Source: Variovorax beijingensis
GTDB taxonomy: Bacteria; Pseudomonadota; Gammaproteobacteria; Burkholderiales; Burkholderiaceae_C
Direction: 5' to 3'
Assembly: GCF_003951285.1 (NCBI RefSeq)
Contig: NZ_RXFQ01000016.1
Location: 1 to 64,000, forward strand
DNA length: 64,000 bases
The notes under the pieces: generated by a model
Told to the model about the DNA's origin: nothing
What the model saw: only the letters and a program-made list of their open reading frames with translations
Database searches by the model: none
Made by a program: the position numbers and the translations under genes
In this document: piece by piece, positions 1 through 8,961 of the stretch
How positions within the stretch are numbered: position 1 is the stretch's first letter
Layout: every line of letters begins with the position of its first letter

Positions 1-354
1 GGGAATCAGGTGTTTCGAAACAACAAATGCAAACGCCGAAACGCAGCCCTTGCGGAGCTTCATTTCGGACGGGGGTTGGGGGGTAGGGCGCCCGCGAGAT
101 GCGGGCGGAAGGTGCCGGGCGCTCCTCGCGCTCCTGGAATCCGCAAGACCGCGGAAACCTCACCAAAACGGTGCTTCGTTACACCGTGAGCTTGGAGTTA
201 CGCAAAGAGCGTGCCTGCCTGCGCGCTACGCTTCGCGACGTGCAAAACCATCGCTGCGGCCCTTCCACCAAGCCAGTCGACAGGTCAACATGCGTGTGTG
301 CGGGCTATCTGCACGCTCAGCAACTGTGACGCACCAATTCAAGGAGCAAACGAC
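1..354. other. Leader region before dodecin, no gene seen
   Basis: I find no convincing gene here; the open frames have no family resemblance and no good start context. The one structure is a short hairpin at 89-107, with a 7-base stem CGCCCGC/GCGGGCG around a GAGAT loop. It has no T-run, so it is not a clear terminator. The region probably holds the dodecin promoter and the end or start of something outside the window. Confidence 0.5.
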
Positions 355-561
355 ATGTCGAATCACGTTTACAAGTCGCTCGAGCTGACCGGCTCTTCGC
401 CCATCAGCATCGAAGACGCCGTGCAGACCGCCATTGCCAAGGCGCACGAGACGGTTCGCAACATCCAGTGGTTCACCGTCACCGAGACGCGCGGCCATGT
501 GGTGGACGGCAAGATCGCGCACTGGCAGGTGACCGTGAAGATGGGCTTCACGCTCGAGTGA
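355..561 (+). CDS. Dodecin family flavin-binding protein
   Basis: This is a 68-residue dodecin, a small protein that forms hollow dodecamers storing or sequestering flavins in the cytoplasm. The sequence has the short beta-alpha-beta-beta plan. It begins [14 protein letters not shown], followed by a helix with a run of Ala and Glu ([15 protein letters not shown]). It then has the [11 protein letters not shown] strand, whose Trp is the residue that stacks on the flavin in known dodecins, and ends in a [10 protein letters not shown] strand. The start is the ATG at 355, preceded by AAGGAG at 341-346. Longer in-frame starts lack a ribosome site and add unrelated residues. It stands alone, with no operon partner visible. 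Confidence 0.93.
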   Translation: MSNHVYKSLELTGSSPISIEDAVQTAIAKAHETVRNIQWFTVTETRGHVVDGKIAHWQVTVKMGFTLE

Positions 562-957
562 CCGCGCGACGGGGTCCCAGGGCAGGGCGCCGCGCTGTCT
601 AGGAGCCGATCAAGTGCAGGGCCACCTGCCTTCGATGCGGCCTCGACCGGTGCTCCCACAGATAGATGCCCTGCCCGCCATGCGCCCGTTCGTCACCGGA
701 ATCGACAGTTGGACCGCGGTGAGCGCCGAACGGACATGGGCCGGCATGTCGTCCGGCCCTTCGGCTTGAGCATCGCATCAACACTTCAGCGGCTGCGAAT
801 TTCGCGCACGTACTTGAGATGCACACCACTGGGGTACCTACCGGGCGAAAAACGCGTCGCCGCAAGCGTGGCCCGGGACTAGTATTCAATCGTTCGATGC
901 GCGGCTTTGCACGAGGCTGCCGCGAACTGCCTGCTCACTCGTGCAAGGAGAGTAGTG
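562..957. other. Intergenic stretch, nothing recognised
   Basis: About 400 bases lie between dodecin and the cupin gene. Reading frames on either strand give Arg- and Pro-rich translations typical of antisense noise in GC-rich DNA. I see no RNA gene. The last part includes the ribosome site AAGGAG at 945-950 that belongs to the cupin gene. Confidence 0.5.
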
Positions 958-1338
958 ATGGCAAATCCGATGAATGTCACCAAGCTTCAGACGAAATCCC
1001 ACGACGTCCCGGATGAGGTTCGGGAGCCCGAAAAGACCCGCGTCGAAGTGGTCCGCCTTGAGGGATACACGCTTGGACGTTTCAAGTTTCAGCCCGGGTG
1101 GCGCTGGTCGAAGTGCATCAAGCCGGTCGTCGGCACGGACAGCTGCCAGGTAGCCCACGTCGGCTACGCGGTTTCCGGTCGGATCACCGTACAAATGAAC
1201 GACGGCTCGAAGTCCGCCATCGAGGAAGGCATGTCGTACACCATTCCTCCAGGCCACGACGCATGGGTCGAAGGCAACGACCCGTTCGTTGGCTTCGAGG
1301 TGATCAGCGCAGAGGAATACGCAAAGCCCAAGAGCTGA
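958..1338 (+). CDS. Small single-domain cupin protein
   Basis: This 126-residue protein has a single cupin barrel from about residue 45 to 115. The AHVGYAVSGRITV strand and the later IPPGHDAWVEG segment match the two conserved cupin motifs, including a Gly-rich turn and a possible metal-ligand His in PPGHDAW. The first motif lacks the usual HxH-E pattern, so metal binding is uncertain. No substrate can be inferred. The start is the ATG at 958 because AAGGAG lies at 945-950; frames opening further upstream have no such site. The gene converges with the DUF2726 gene. Confidence 0.8.
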   Translation: MANPMNVTKLQTKSHDVPDEVREPEKTRVEVVRLEGYTLGRFKFQPGWRWSKCIKPVVGTDSCQVAHVGYAVSGRITVQMNDGSKSAIEEGMSYTIPPGHDAWVEGNDPFVGFEVISAEEYAKPKS

Positions 1339-1460
1339 TGATCCCGACGGGCCTGTCGGCCGACCGCCAATGGCGACAAGGATTTACCGCAGCAACTGCA
1401 GGGAGCAGTGGGGCGTGGACGACAAGGTCCTGCGGGGAGGATTTGCCCTCCATGTCATTT

Positions 1461-1480
1461 AACATAATGCACATTGTGTT
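1461..1480. promoter_or_regulatory. AT-rich imperfect palindrome
   Basis: The 20-mer AACATAATGCACATTGTGTT has 9-base arms that differ at one position (AACATAATG and CATTGTGTT) around a CA centre. It is AT-rich in GC-rich surroundings, which suits a repressor site more than a terminator. It sits between two convergent gene ends, so no adjacent start codon explains it. Confidence 0.35.
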
Positions 1481-1532
1481 CCTTTTTGATGGGACTAATC
1501 GAACGCCAATCCAGGCGAAACCAGGCCCGCCC

Positions 1533-2018
1533 TCAGGACCCCATGGGACTCACCGACGCCAGCGTCGGATCGAAGTCCGCCTCCACGCGCCCCACATCCG
1601 GCACCCGTGGATAGCGCAGCACGCGGTAGCCGGCCTCCACCAGCAGCGCCTCGCGGTCCAGGTCGCGCTGCGACTTGCCCTTGCTGCTCTTGTCGCCGCC
1701 GAACGCGACCACGGCCACGACCTTGAACGAGCGGTCGCACACGACGAAGTCGGCGATCTTCCGGCTGAACGAGCTTCGCGCCGCACGCGTGCGGGCCGTG
1801 AGCAATGCTCCGAAGCTGACCTGCGGCAGCACCACGAGATCCGGCAGCGTCTGCACGAGCCGGTTGTACATGGCCTGTTCGCGCGCCGTGAGCGGCGGGC
1901 GCGCCTTGGGCTTGTCGACGAAACCGCTGCTGTTTTGCGCCGACCTCTTTTTGGCGACCGCTGCGAGCACAAGCAGTCCGATGGCCAGCAAAAAGACCAT
2001 GAATAGGAACGTATTCAT
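1533..2018 (-). CDS. DUF2726 domain protein, membrane-anchored
   Basis: This 161-residue protein starts with one hydrophobic segment (residues 3-23, FLFMVFLLAIGLLVLAAVA), so it is probably anchored in the inner membrane with its body in the cytoplasm. Residues about 40-150 match DUF2726. This domain resembles restriction-type nuclease folds: a LLPQVSFGALL-like strand, a KIADFVVCD strand with an Asp, and an EALLVEAGYRVLRYP ending. Nuclease activity is an inference from the fold and is not shown for the family. The gene lies upstream of nothing related and converges with the cupin gene. Confidence 0.75.
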   Translation of the reverse strand: MNTFLFMVFLLAIGLLVLAAVAKKRSAQNSSGFVDKPKARPPLTAREQAMYNRLVQTLPDLVVLPQVSFGALLTARTRAARSSFSRKIADFVVCDRSFKVVAVVAFGGDKSSKGKSQRDLDREALLVEAGYRVLRYPRVPDVGRVEADFDPTLASVSPMGS

Positions 2019-2131
2019 CTCTGCTTCTCCTTCAGCGCAGAGTCTCGCACGAGGCGCGGGCGCCCTCTTTTTGGCGTTTTCCCGGGCCTGCCGATGCCGG
2101 AAATCCGCCCGTCAAAGGAGCGTATGGAAGC

Positions 2132-2809
2132 TCACCATTTGCCATCCTTCGGAATGGCCTTGGGGTCGGCCTTGGCGCCGGCGGCCGCCGCGATCAGCTG
2201 TGCAGCCTCCGGGCGGTTGGCCTTGTTCGCGAAGTCGACCGCCGTCATGCCGAGCTGGTTCTTCATGGTGGTGTCCGCGCCTTCGGCCAGCAGGAGCTTC
2301 ACGGCCTCGGTGGAACCGTACATTGCAGCCATCATCAGCGGCGTGGTGCCGTTGGGCGATTGCGCATCGATGAAGGCGTAGCTATCGAGCAGCACCTTCA
2401 TGATGCTCAGCTGGCCGCTGCTGGCGGCGTAATGCAGCGGCGTCCAGCCGGTCTTGTTGATGGCGGCGTCGCGCTTGAGCAGTTGTGCGACCACGTCCTG
2501 CTGGCCCTTGATGGCGGCCAGCATCAGCGGGGTTTCGTCCTTGGCGTTGGCCAGGTCGACATCGGTCTGCGGTGATTCGAGCAGCACCTGGACCACCTTC
2601 GGCGACGGTTCGCGCAGCGCGATGATCAGGCCGGTCTGGCCGTGCTCGTCGCGCGTGTTGGGGTCGAAGCCACGGTTCAGCAGGGTGCGCACGCCGCTCG
2701 CGTTGTCTCCGCGCACGGCCCGGAAGAAGTCTTCGAACGAACCCGCATGTGCGGTAAAAGTTGCCGTTACGACAGCAAGATACAAGAACTTCTTGATGTA
2801 TTTCTTCAT
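2132..2809 (-). CDS. Secreted ankyrin-repeat protein
   Basis: This 225-residue protein has a cleavable-looking signal peptide (positive MKKYIKK start, hydrophobic core to about residue 21, then AHA). About five ankyrin repeats follow from residue 35 to 200, seen as repeated TPLxxAAxxG and VxxLLxxGA patterns. Export to the periplasm is likely. Ankyrin repeats mediate protein contacts, and the partner is unknown. The start is the ATG at 2809, which overlaps the tatD stop by four bases (ATGA). The gene is therefore translated with tatD at the end of the mltG-tmk-holB-pilZ-tatD run. Confidence 0.88.
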   Translation of the reverse strand: MKKYIKKFLYLAVVTATFTAHAGSFEDFFRAVRGDNASGVRTLLNRGFDPNTRDEHGQTGLIIALREPSPKVVQVLLESPQTDVDLANAKDETPLMLAAIKGQQDVVAQLLKRDAAINKTGWTPLHYAASSGQLSIMKVLLDSYAFIDAQSPNGTTPLMMAAMYGSTEAVKLLLAEGADTTMKNQLGMTAVDFANKANRPEAAQLIAAAAGAKADPKAIPKDGKW

Positions 2810-3615
2810 GTTGTTTTGACTCCCTTGAACAGCGTTTCGAAGTTGTGGCTCGTGGCCTCGGCCACGGCTTCGAGCGGCAGCCTGCGCAGTTCGGCAATCT
2901 GCTTCGCCACAAAAGGCACGTAGGACGGGTTGTTGGTCTTGCCGCGGTACGGCACCGGCGCCAGGTACGGGCTGTCGGTTTCGATCAGCATGCGGTCGAG
3001 CGGCACGAAGGCCGCCACGTCGCGCAGGTCCTGCGCCTTCTTGAAGGTCAGGATGCCCGAAAAGGAAATATAGAAGCCCAGGTCGAGCGCCGCGCGTGCC
3101 ACTTCGGCGGTTTCGGTGAAGCAATGGAACACGCCGCCTGCGGCCTTGCCGGCGCCGTCTTCGCCCTCCTCCTTGAGGATGGCCAGCGTGTCGGCCGAGG
3201 CTTCGCGCGTGTGGATGACCAGCGGCATGCGGGTTTGCTGCGCGGCGCGGATGTGCACGCGGAAGCGGTCGCGCTGCCACTCCATGTCGGCAATGCTGCG
3301 CCCGCCCTTGCGCTCTTCCATCTGGTAGTAGTCAAGCCCGGTTTCGCCGATGGCCACCACGCGGGGCAAGGCCGCGCGGCGCACCAGGTCCTCCACCGTG
3401 GGCTCGGCGATGTCCTCGTTGTCGGGGTGCACGCCCACGCTCGCCCAGAAGTTGTCGTAGCGCGCAGCCAGCGCCTGCACATCGTCGAATTCCTCGAGCT
3501 TGGTACAGATGCACAAGGCACGGTCGACCTGCGCCTCGGCCATGGCGGCGCGGATTTGCGGCATCTGGTCCGCGAATTCGGGAAAAGTGAGGTGGCAGTG
3601 GGAATCGGTGAACAT
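2806..3615 (-). CDS. TatD family metal-dependent hydrolase
   Basis: This 269-residue TIM-barrel protein belongs to the TatD DNase/hydrolase family. The metal-site motifs are in order: the N-terminal His pair in DSHCHLTF (His6, His8), GETGLDYY with the bridging Glu, VIHTREAS, FHCFT and the closing TDSPYLAP Asp. Family members are 3'-5' exonucleases or related hydrolases in the cytoplasm. Its place after holB and pilZ is the usual proteobacterial arrangement. The stop overlaps the ankyrin gene start. Repeat A lies between it and pilZ, so it may have its own promoter. Confidence 0.92.
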   Translation of the reverse strand: MFTDSHCHLTFPEFADQMPQIRAAMAEAQVDRALCICTKLEEFDDVQALAARYDNFWASVGVHPDNEDIAEPTVEDLVRRAALPRVVAIGETGLDYYQMEERKGGRSIADMEWQRDRFRVHIRAAQQTRMPLVIHTREASADTLAILKEEGEDGAGKAAGGVFHCFTETAEVARAALDLGFYISFSGILTFKKAQDLRDVAAFVPLDRMLIETDSPYLAPVPYRGKTNNPSYVPFVAKQIAELRRLPLEAVAEATSHNFETLFKGVKTT

Positions 3616-3647
3616 GGCTTGTCAGGGAGCGGCGGCTGGCCCCATTT

Positions 3648-3736
3648 CCAGGAATACCGCGGAGCCGGCTTTGCCGGGCCGCTGGTATTTCCCCCGGCAG
3701 GGGGTGGGCGTAGCGACACGAAGTGCGCGCAGCCTG
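3648..3736. repeat. Intergenic repeat A, copy 1
   Basis: This roughly 90-base element between pilZ and tatD closely matches 62681-62771. Shared blocks are CCAGGAA-ACCGCGGA, CCGGCT-TGCCGGGCCGCTGG and a CCCCCGG/AGGGGG stem. They are followed by GGCG-AG-CGACACG and GCGC-CAGCCTG. The CCGGCTTTGCCGG core and the C/G runs can fold as hairpins. Both copies have the same orientation relative to flanking minus-strand genes. Confidence 0.75.
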
Positions 3737-3744
3737 CAGGCGAG

Positions 3745-4125
3745 CTAAATGGTTTGTGTCGGTCGGTCGGAGGCCATCGAGCCGCCGAGCGCCGCTTCGA
3801 TGCGGGCCTTGAGCTGGCGCGATTTCTCGTCCGACGGAAAACGGATGCCCACGCCCGGCGCCCGGTTGCCCGCGGCGCGCTGCGGCGTGATCCATGCGAC
3901 CTTGCCGGCCACCGGGTAGCGCTGCGGGTCTTCTGGAAGAGTCAGCAGCACGTAGACGTCGTCGCCCAGCCGGTATTCGCGCGTGGTCGGAATGAAGATG
4001 CCGCCTTCGGCAAAGAGCGGAATGTAGGCGGCATAGAGCGCGCCCTTTTCCTTGATGGCGAGCTGGATCACGCTCGGCCGTTGAGGCGCCGGGGCGGCGG
4101 GTGCGGGTGCGGCTGGTTGGTTCAT
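3745..4125 (-). CDS. pilZ: PilZ domain protein, pilus-assembly type
   Basis: This 126-residue protein has a Pro/Ala-rich head to about residue 18 and then one PilZ barrel. It resembles the type IV pilus assembly PilZ found beside holB in many proteobacteria. The RxxxR switch used by c-di-GMP-binding PilZ domains is absent, and the second motif is replaced by AEGGIFIPT. Direct c-di-GMP binding is therefore unlikely, as known for the pilus-type members. The ATG at 4125 overlaps the holB stop (ATGA). Its role in pilus biogenesis is inferred from family and position. Confidence 0.87.
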   Translation of the reverse strand: MNQPAAPAPAAPAPQRPSVIQLAIKEKGALYAAYIPLFAEGGIFIPTTREYRLGDDVYVLLTLPEDPQRYPVAGKVAWITPQRAAGNRAPGVGIRFPSDEKSRQLKARIEAALGGSMASDRPTQTI

Positions 4126-5144
4126 GGGCGGCGAGCAGCAGAGTTTAGGGTGGTTCGCGCTTCGCTCACAAGCGCTTCCAGCATCAGGCCCGCATTGAAG
4201 GGGTGTTCGGCGGTCCTGGCCGCGTTCGCGAGCGACTTCGACCAACGCGCGAGCGCCAGGTGCGAAGGCACCGCGGGCGGCAGGTCGGCGGCATCGAAGA
4301 AGCGCGGCGCGGCGCCGCTGCCAACGGCCATCAGGTCGTGGCAGAGCTTCTGCAGCGAGCCGATGGCCTGCGAAGGCGACTGGTCTGCAAGCGCAGCCAC
4401 GTCGCCGCACGAAACGGCCTTGGGCAGCAGCGACCAGGCCTTGGGCGACTGGCCGGAGCGCGCAAGCCGCAAGGCATCGCTGGGGCGCCCGCCGGCGGCG
4501 CGCAGCAATGCGGTGGCATCGGCGGCGGGCACGTCCTGCGCAGCCAGCCAGGCTTCGGCCTCGGCCGTCTCGGGCCATGGCAGCGTGAAGCCCAGGCAGC
4601 GGCTGCGGATGGTCGGCAGCAATTGCCAGGCGGCCTCGCTGGCCAGCGCGAAGCGCACATCGCCGACCGGCTCCTCGAGCGTCTTGAGCAGCGCGTTGGC
4701 GGTGATGGTGTTCATGCGCTCGGCCGGATACACCAGCACCACCTTGCCACGCCCGCGGGCGCTGGTGCGCTGGGCGAAGCCGACGGCATCGCGCATGGCC
4801 TCGACGCGGATCTCGCGGCTGGGCTTGCGCTTCTTGTCGTCGATGTCGGCCTGCGCCTTTTCGTCGAGCGGCCAGCCCAGCTCCTGCATGGCGACCTCGG
4901 GCATCAGCACGCAAAGGTCGGCGTGGGTGCGCACCTCGATCGCATGGCAGCTCGGGCAATGGCCGCAGGCGGTGCCGCCCTCCTCCTTGTTGGGCTGTTC
5001 GCACAGCCAGGCCGCGGCAAGCGCGAGCGCGAGTTCGTATTGGCCCAGGCCCGATGGCCCCTGCAGCAGCCAGGCATGGCCGCGCTGGCGCAGCAGTTCC
5101 GCGAGCGGCCGATGCAGCCAGGGCGAGAGCACGGGCGTGCTCAT
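4122..5144 (-). CDS. holB: DNA polymerase III delta' subunit
   Basis: This 340-residue protein is the delta' subunit of the clamp loader that opens the sliding clamp at the replication fork. The N-terminal AAA+ module has a degenerate Walker A ([11 protein letters not shown], without the Lys), which is normal for this non-hydrolysing subunit. A zinc module uses Cys48, Cys60, Cys63 and Cys66. The [10 protein letters not shown] and RSRC motifs typical of delta'/tau follow. The start is the ATG at 5144, which overlaps the tmk stop (ATGA). It sits in the standard tmk-holB-pilZ order. Confidence 0.95.
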   Translation of the reverse strand: MSTPVLSPWLHRPLAELLRQRGHAWLLQGPSGLGQYELALALAAAWLCEQPNKEEGGTACGHCPSCHAIEVRTHADLCVLMPEVAMQELGWPLDEKAQADIDDKKRKPSREIRVEAMRDAVGFAQRTSARGRGKVVLVYPAERMNTITANALLKTLEEPVGDVRFALASEAAWQLLPTIRSRCLGFTLPWPETAEAEAWLAAQDVPAADATALLRAAGGRPSDALRLARSGQSPKAWSLLPKAVSCGDVAALADQSPSQAIGSLQKLCHDLMAVGSGAAPRFFDAADLPPAVPSHLALARWSKSLANAARTAEHPFNAGLMLEALVSEARTTLNSAARRP

Positions 5145-5800
5145 GGTGCCGCTCCGCCTGCGGGTGCCAGCGCGCCGCGCGCAACGAGCGCCGTCTCGAC
5201 CTGCTGCCAGACCTGATCGCGCGTCTGGCTGGCGTCGATGCGCACGAAGCGCTGCGCATCGGCCGCCGCGCGGGCCGCATAGCCCGCCGCGACGCGCCGG
5301 AAGAATTCGACCGGCTGCGACTCGAACTTGTCGGGCAGGCGGGCACCCGCCAGCCGCTCGGCGGCAATCTCGGGCGCCAGGTCGAACCAGAGCGTGACAT
5401 GGGGCTGAAGCAGCCCTGCCGCTCCCCTGCCCCCCTGCACCCATTGCTCCAGCGTCGACAGCACCTGCGTATCGAAATCGCGGCCCGCGCCTTGGTAGGC
5501 GAAGGTGGCGTCGGTGAAGCGATCGCACAGCACCACGTCGCCGCGAGCCAGCGCGGGCTCGATGACCTGCACGATGTGGTCGCGCCGCGCCGCGAACACC
5601 AGCAGCGATTCGGCCAGCGGGTCCATCGCCTGTTCGAGGACGAGCCCGCGCAGGGTTTCGGCCAGCGGCGTGCCGCCGGGCTCGCGCGTGCGCACGACCG
5701 TGCGGCCCCGCGCCTTGAAAAGCGCCTCCATCGCGTCGAGATGGCTCGACTTGCCGGCGCCATCGATGCCTTCGAGCGTCAGAAACAAGCCGTCACTCAT
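5141..5800 (-). CDS. tmk: Thymidylate kinase
   Basis: This 219-residue enzyme phosphorylates dTMP to dTDP in the dTTP pathway. The P-loop is GIDGAGKSS (residues 11-19). [12 protein letters not shown] motif follows, then the DRF motif and the YQGAGR segment that forms part of the substrate site. The length is usual for the family. The ATG at 5800 overlaps the mltG stop by four bases, and its own stop overlaps holB, so the three genes are translationally coupled. Confidence 0.96.
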   Translation of the reverse strand: MSDGLFLTLEGIDGAGKSSHLDAMEALFKARGRTVVRTREPGGTPLAETLRGLVLEQAMDPLAESLLVFAARRDHIVQVIEPALARGDVVLCDRFTDATFAYQGAGRDFDTQVLSTLEQWVQGGRGAAGLLQPHVTLWFDLAPEIAAERLAGARLPDKFESQPVEFFRRVAAGYAARAAADAQRFVRIDASQTRDQVWQQVETALVARGALAPAGGAAP

Positions 5801-6819
5801 TGCGCAACTTTCGGTTTGGGTTCGGCGCCGCCGCGCTGGTAGCGGTTGACCGCGCGGTTGTGGTCGTCGAGCGAACTGCTGAACTGGCTGGTGCCGTCGC
5901 CGCGCGACACGAAGTACAGCGACTTGCTCTGCGCCGGCTGCACCGCCGCCAGCAGCGCCGCCTTGCCCGGCATGGCGATGGGCGTGGGCGGCAGGCCGCC
6001 GCGGGTGTAGGTGTTCCAGGGCGTGTCGGCCAGCAGGTCCTTCTTGCGCAGGTTGCCGTCGAACGCGGTGCCCAGGCCGTAGATCACGGTCGGGTCGGTC
6101 TGCAGCGGCATGCCGACGCGCAGCCGGTTGACGAAGACGGCGGCGATCTCGGCGCGGTCCCTGGCCTTTCCTGTCTCCTTTTCGACAATGCTGGCCAGGA
6201 TCAGCGCCTGATCCGCCGACTGGAGCGGCAAATCGGCCGTCCGGGCGGCCCATGCGGCTTCGAGCTTCTTGTCCATGGCCCGCATGGCGCGCTGCAGCAG
6301 CGCGACGTCGGTCGAGCCCTTCGAATAGGTGTAGGTGTCAGGGAAGAAGCGGCCCTCGGGATGCACGCCGGGCCGGCCCAGCCTGGCCATCAGGGCATCG
6401 TCGGGCAGGCCGACGGTTTCGGGCTTGAGCTGTTCGGCCTTGGCGAGCGCGGCGCGCACCTGGCGGATGTTCCAGCCTTCGACCAGCACGAGGCTGCGGG
6501 TGGCTTCCTCGCCGCGCACCAGCGCGTTGAGCAGCATCTTGGGCGTGATGCCGCGCTCCAGCTCGTAGCTGCCGGCGCGGATCTGGCGGTCCTGCCCCGA
6601 AATGCGGAACCAGAAATAGAGCATCTGCGGCTGCACGTCGGTGCCGGTATCGGCCACCGCCTGCGCGACGCCGCGCGGCGTGGTGCCGGGTTCCACGGAA
6701 AGATCGACGCTGGGCGCGGGCAGCTTGAGCGGCTGGTGCACCCACCAGAGGCCGGCGGCGCCGAGGCCGAGCGCAGCCAGGGCGGCGAGCAGGAAAAGCG
6801 TGAGGAAGAAGCGGCGCAC
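5797..6819 (-). CDS. mltG: Endolytic murein transglycosylase MltG
   Basis: This 340-residue inner-membrane enzyme has one N-terminal transmembrane helix (residues about 5-26) and a periplasmic YceG domain. It cleaves nascent peptidoglycan strands and is thought to terminate glycan elongation. The catalytic motif ASIVEKET is present at about residues 209-216, with the Glu of VEKET as the expected acid. [10 protein letters not shown] and [14 protein letters not shown] blocks are also present. The start is GTG at 6819, which fits the position of the membrane helix. It is divergent from ygfZ and heads the tmk-holB-pilZ run. Confidence 0.95.
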   Translation of the reverse strand: MRRFFLTLFLLAALAALGLGAAGLWWVHQPLKLPAPSVDLSVEPGTTPRGVAQAVADTGTDVQPQMLYFWFRISGQDRQIRAGSYELERGITPKMLLNALVRGEEATRSLVLVEGWNIRQVRAALAKAEQLKPETVGLPDDALMARLGRPGVHPEGRFFPDTYTYSKGSTDVALLQRAMRAMDKKLEAAWAARTADLPLQSADQALILASIVEKETGKARDRAEIAAVFVNRLRVGMPLQTDPTVIYGLGTAFDGNLRKKDLLADTPWNTYTRGGLPPTPIAMPGKAALLAAVQPAQSKSLYFVSRGDGTSQFSSSLDDHNRAVNRYQRGGAEPKPKVAQ

Positions 6820-6941
6820 GGGTCCGATGATTTGGCGGAGAGAAGAAAACGAATCAGCACGTAAAGCCGGTGGCCCTGCGGGAACCGGGGCGGGATTCCC
6901 TGCGGACCCGACGGAACGGCTGCGACCATGATAATTCAGCG

Positions 6942-7868
6942 ATGACTACTGTCGTTCTCAATGGTGTTACCGCTCTTTCCGACCTTGGCGTGATCCGCGC
7001 CGAGGGACCCGATGCCGCCAGCTTCCTGCATGGCCAACTCACCCAGGATTTCGCGCTGCTGGGCGCCACCGAGGCCCGCCTGGCCGCGCTTTGCACCGCC
7101 AAGGGCCGCGTGATCGCCAGCTTCGTGGGCATCCGGCCGCAACCCGAGCTGGTGCTGCTGATCTGCAGCCGCGACATCCTGGCCGCCACGCTCAAGCGGC
7201 TGTCGATGTACGTGCTGCGCGCCAAGGCCAGGCTCACGGACGCCACCGAGCAGTTCGCGCTGTACGGCCTTGCCGGCACCGCGCTGGCGGCCAACGGCCT
7301 CGATGCCGCGGCCCTGCCCGGCCAGCGCACGGCCGTCGGCGACGACATCAGTGCGGTGTCGCTCTATCCGGCCGACGGCGTGCCGCGCGCCATGTGGATT
7401 GCGCCGGCCGGCAGCCCGGCGCCCGCGGGCCCGGCGCTCGATGCGCAACTGTGGCAATGGAGCGAGGTTCGCAGCGGCATCGTGACGGTCACCACGCCGG
7501 TGGTCGAGGCCTTCGTGCCGCAGATGATCAACTACGAATCCGTGGGCGGCGTGAACTTCAAGAAGGGCTGCTACCCGGGCCAGGAAATCGTGGCGCGCAG
7601 CCAGTTCCGCGGCACCTTGAAACGGCGCACCTACCTCGTGCAGGCCGATGCACCCCTCGGCGCCGGCCAGGAGGTGTTCGCGGCCGGCGATGCCGAGCAG
7701 CCCGTGGGCACGGTGGCGCAGGCCGCGCCGGCGCCCGGCGGCGGCTGGGCCGCGCTGATCTCGATCCAGATCTCGGCGCTCGAAACCGGCGGCCTGCATG
7801 CGGGCAGCGCCGGTGGGCCGGCGCTCACCGTCGAGCCGCTGCCGTATCCGCTGCTCGAAGACATCTAG
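6942..7868 (+). CDS. ygfZ: YgfZ-type folate-binding Fe-S maintenance protein
   Basis: This 308-residue protein is of the YgfZ/GcvT-like family, which uses tetrahydrofolate to help assemble or repair iron-sulfur enzymes in the cytoplasm. The family signature KGCYPGQE is intact with the conserved Cys at residue 210. An SFLHGQLTQD segment near the N-terminus and an NYESVGGVNF lead-in to the signature are also typical. The start is the ATG at 6942. It is divergent from mltG across about 120 bases, and a clear terminator follows at 7899. Confidence 0.93.
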   Translation: MTTVVLNGVTALSDLGVIRAEGPDAASFLHGQLTQDFALLGATEARLAALCTAKGRVIASFVGIRPQPELVLLICSRDILAATLKRLSMYVLRAKARLTDATEQFALYGLAGTALAANGLDAAALPGQRTAVGDDISAVSLYPADGVPRAMWIAPAGSPAPAGPALDAQLWQWSEVRSGIVTVTTPVVEAFVPQMINYESVGGVNFKKGCYPGQEIVARSQFRGTLKRRTYLVQADAPLGAGQEVFAAGDAEQPVGTVAQAAPAPGGGWAALISIQISALETGGLHAGSAGGPALTVEPLPYPLLEDI

Positions 7869-7898
7869 ACCGAACCAGACTGAAGAACAACGGACGCC

Positions 7899-7930
7899 TG
7901 GCGCCGCCCCGAAAGAGGCGGCGCCATTTT
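7899..7930 (+). terminator. Rho-independent terminator after ygfZ
   Basis: A perfect 10-base stem (TGGCGCCGCC, 7899-7908, with GGCGGCGCCA, 7917-7926) encloses an 8-base loop. It is followed directly by TTTTCTT. It lies 30 bases after the ygfZ stop and just before the lipoprotein gene leader. Confidence 0.88.
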
Positions 7931-8010
7931 CTTGCGCGAGCGTTTAACCCTGCCGCCGGTGCTGCTGCGTAGAAGCCGTACCGATCCACTCCTGGCAAGG
8001 AAAGACCATC

Positions 8011-8952
8011 ATGAAGCGCAGACTCCTCTTCTCGACCGCCCTCGCATGGACCGCGTTGGGCGTGCTGCCGGCTTGCGCCGAAAGCCCGGTGCGGCCCCTG
8101 CCTCCGCTTTCGCCGCCTTCGACCTCCAACCGCATCGGTTCGCTGATGCAGCTCAGCGTGATCGATCGCGCGAGCGGCCGCGAACTGCCCATCTACCGCC
8201 ACCGCGGCGAATACTGGGTGGCCGGCCGGCCCGGCACGCGCTACGCGATCCGCGCGCGCAATGCGATGGGTGAACGCGTCATGGCCGTGATGTCGGTGGA
8301 CGGCGTCAACATCGTGACCGGCGAAACCGCGGGCGTGCTGCAGAACGGCTATGTGTTTTCCGGCGGCGAGCGCAGCGACATCACGGGCTGGCGCAAGAGC
8401 GATTCGCAGATCGCGGCCTTCGAATTCACCTCCATCGGCAATTCGTATGCAAGCCGCACCGGCCGGCCGGACGACGTGGGCGTGATCGGCGTTGCGATGT
8501 TCCGCGAGCGCGTGCCCATGCCGCCTCTCGCGCCGCCCATTGCGTTTCCGCGCCGCGACGGCAGCGCCCGCGAAATGGAGCGCCGCAGCGGGGCACCATC
8601 CGCCGCGTCCGAAGCCGCACCGGCCGCGCAGGCCCGCTCGGCCGACAGCGCGCTGGGCGCCGAGGCGGCCGCATCGGCGAAAGGCAGCCTGGCTCGGCCA
8701 GCGCCGCCCAGCCCGAGCCTGGGCACCGCCCACGGCCGGCGCGAGACTTCGCATGTCGGCCACACCAGCTTCGAGCGCGCGCAGTCCACACCCGACGAGG
8801 TGGTGCGCATCCGCTACGACAGCCGCGAGAACCTCGTCGCCGCGGGGGTGATCCCGGTGCCGCCGCCCGCGCGCTGGCCGCGTCCCGAAGGCCCGTCCGC
8901 CTTTCCGGGTTCGGAGATGGGCTACGTGCCCGATCCACCAGCGCGCTACTGA
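8011..8952 (+). CDS. Putative lipoprotein of unknown function
   Basis: This 313-residue protein has a signal sequence ending LPAC, so Cys22 is a plausible lipidation site. The segment around residues 45-165 looks folded and contains an IYRHRGEYWVAGRPG-like strand pair and an ITGWRKSD motif. The rest is Ala/Pro/Ser-rich and probably unstructured, with an RIRYDSRENL(V/I)AAGVIP patch near the C-terminus. The AGRPGTRYAIRARN stretch resembles proteins that carry DUF-type secreted domains, but I do not recognise a named family. The ribosome site is AAGGAAAG just before the ATG at 8011. It follows the ygfZ terminator, so it is an independent unit. Confidence 0.72.
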   Translation: MKRRLLFSTALAWTALGVLPACAESPVRPLPPLSPPSTSNRIGSLMQLSVIDRASGRELPIYRHRGEYWVAGRPGTRYAIRARNAMGERVMAVMSVDGVNIVTGETAGVLQNGYVFSGGERSDITGWRKSDSQIAAFEFTSIGNSYASRTGRPDDVGVIGVAMFRERVPMPPLAPPIAFPRRDGSAREMERRSGAPSAASEAAPAAQARSADSALGAEAAASAKGSLARPAPPSPSLGTAHGRRETSHVGHTSFERAQSTPDEVVRIRYDSRENLVAAGVIPVPPPARWPRPEGPSAFPGSEMGYVPDPPARY

Positions 8953-8961
8953 GGGCGGCGA

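Noticed and set aside
562-957. Small genes in the gap after dodecin
   Set aside because: No ribosome site or recognisable protein; composition is like antisense noise.
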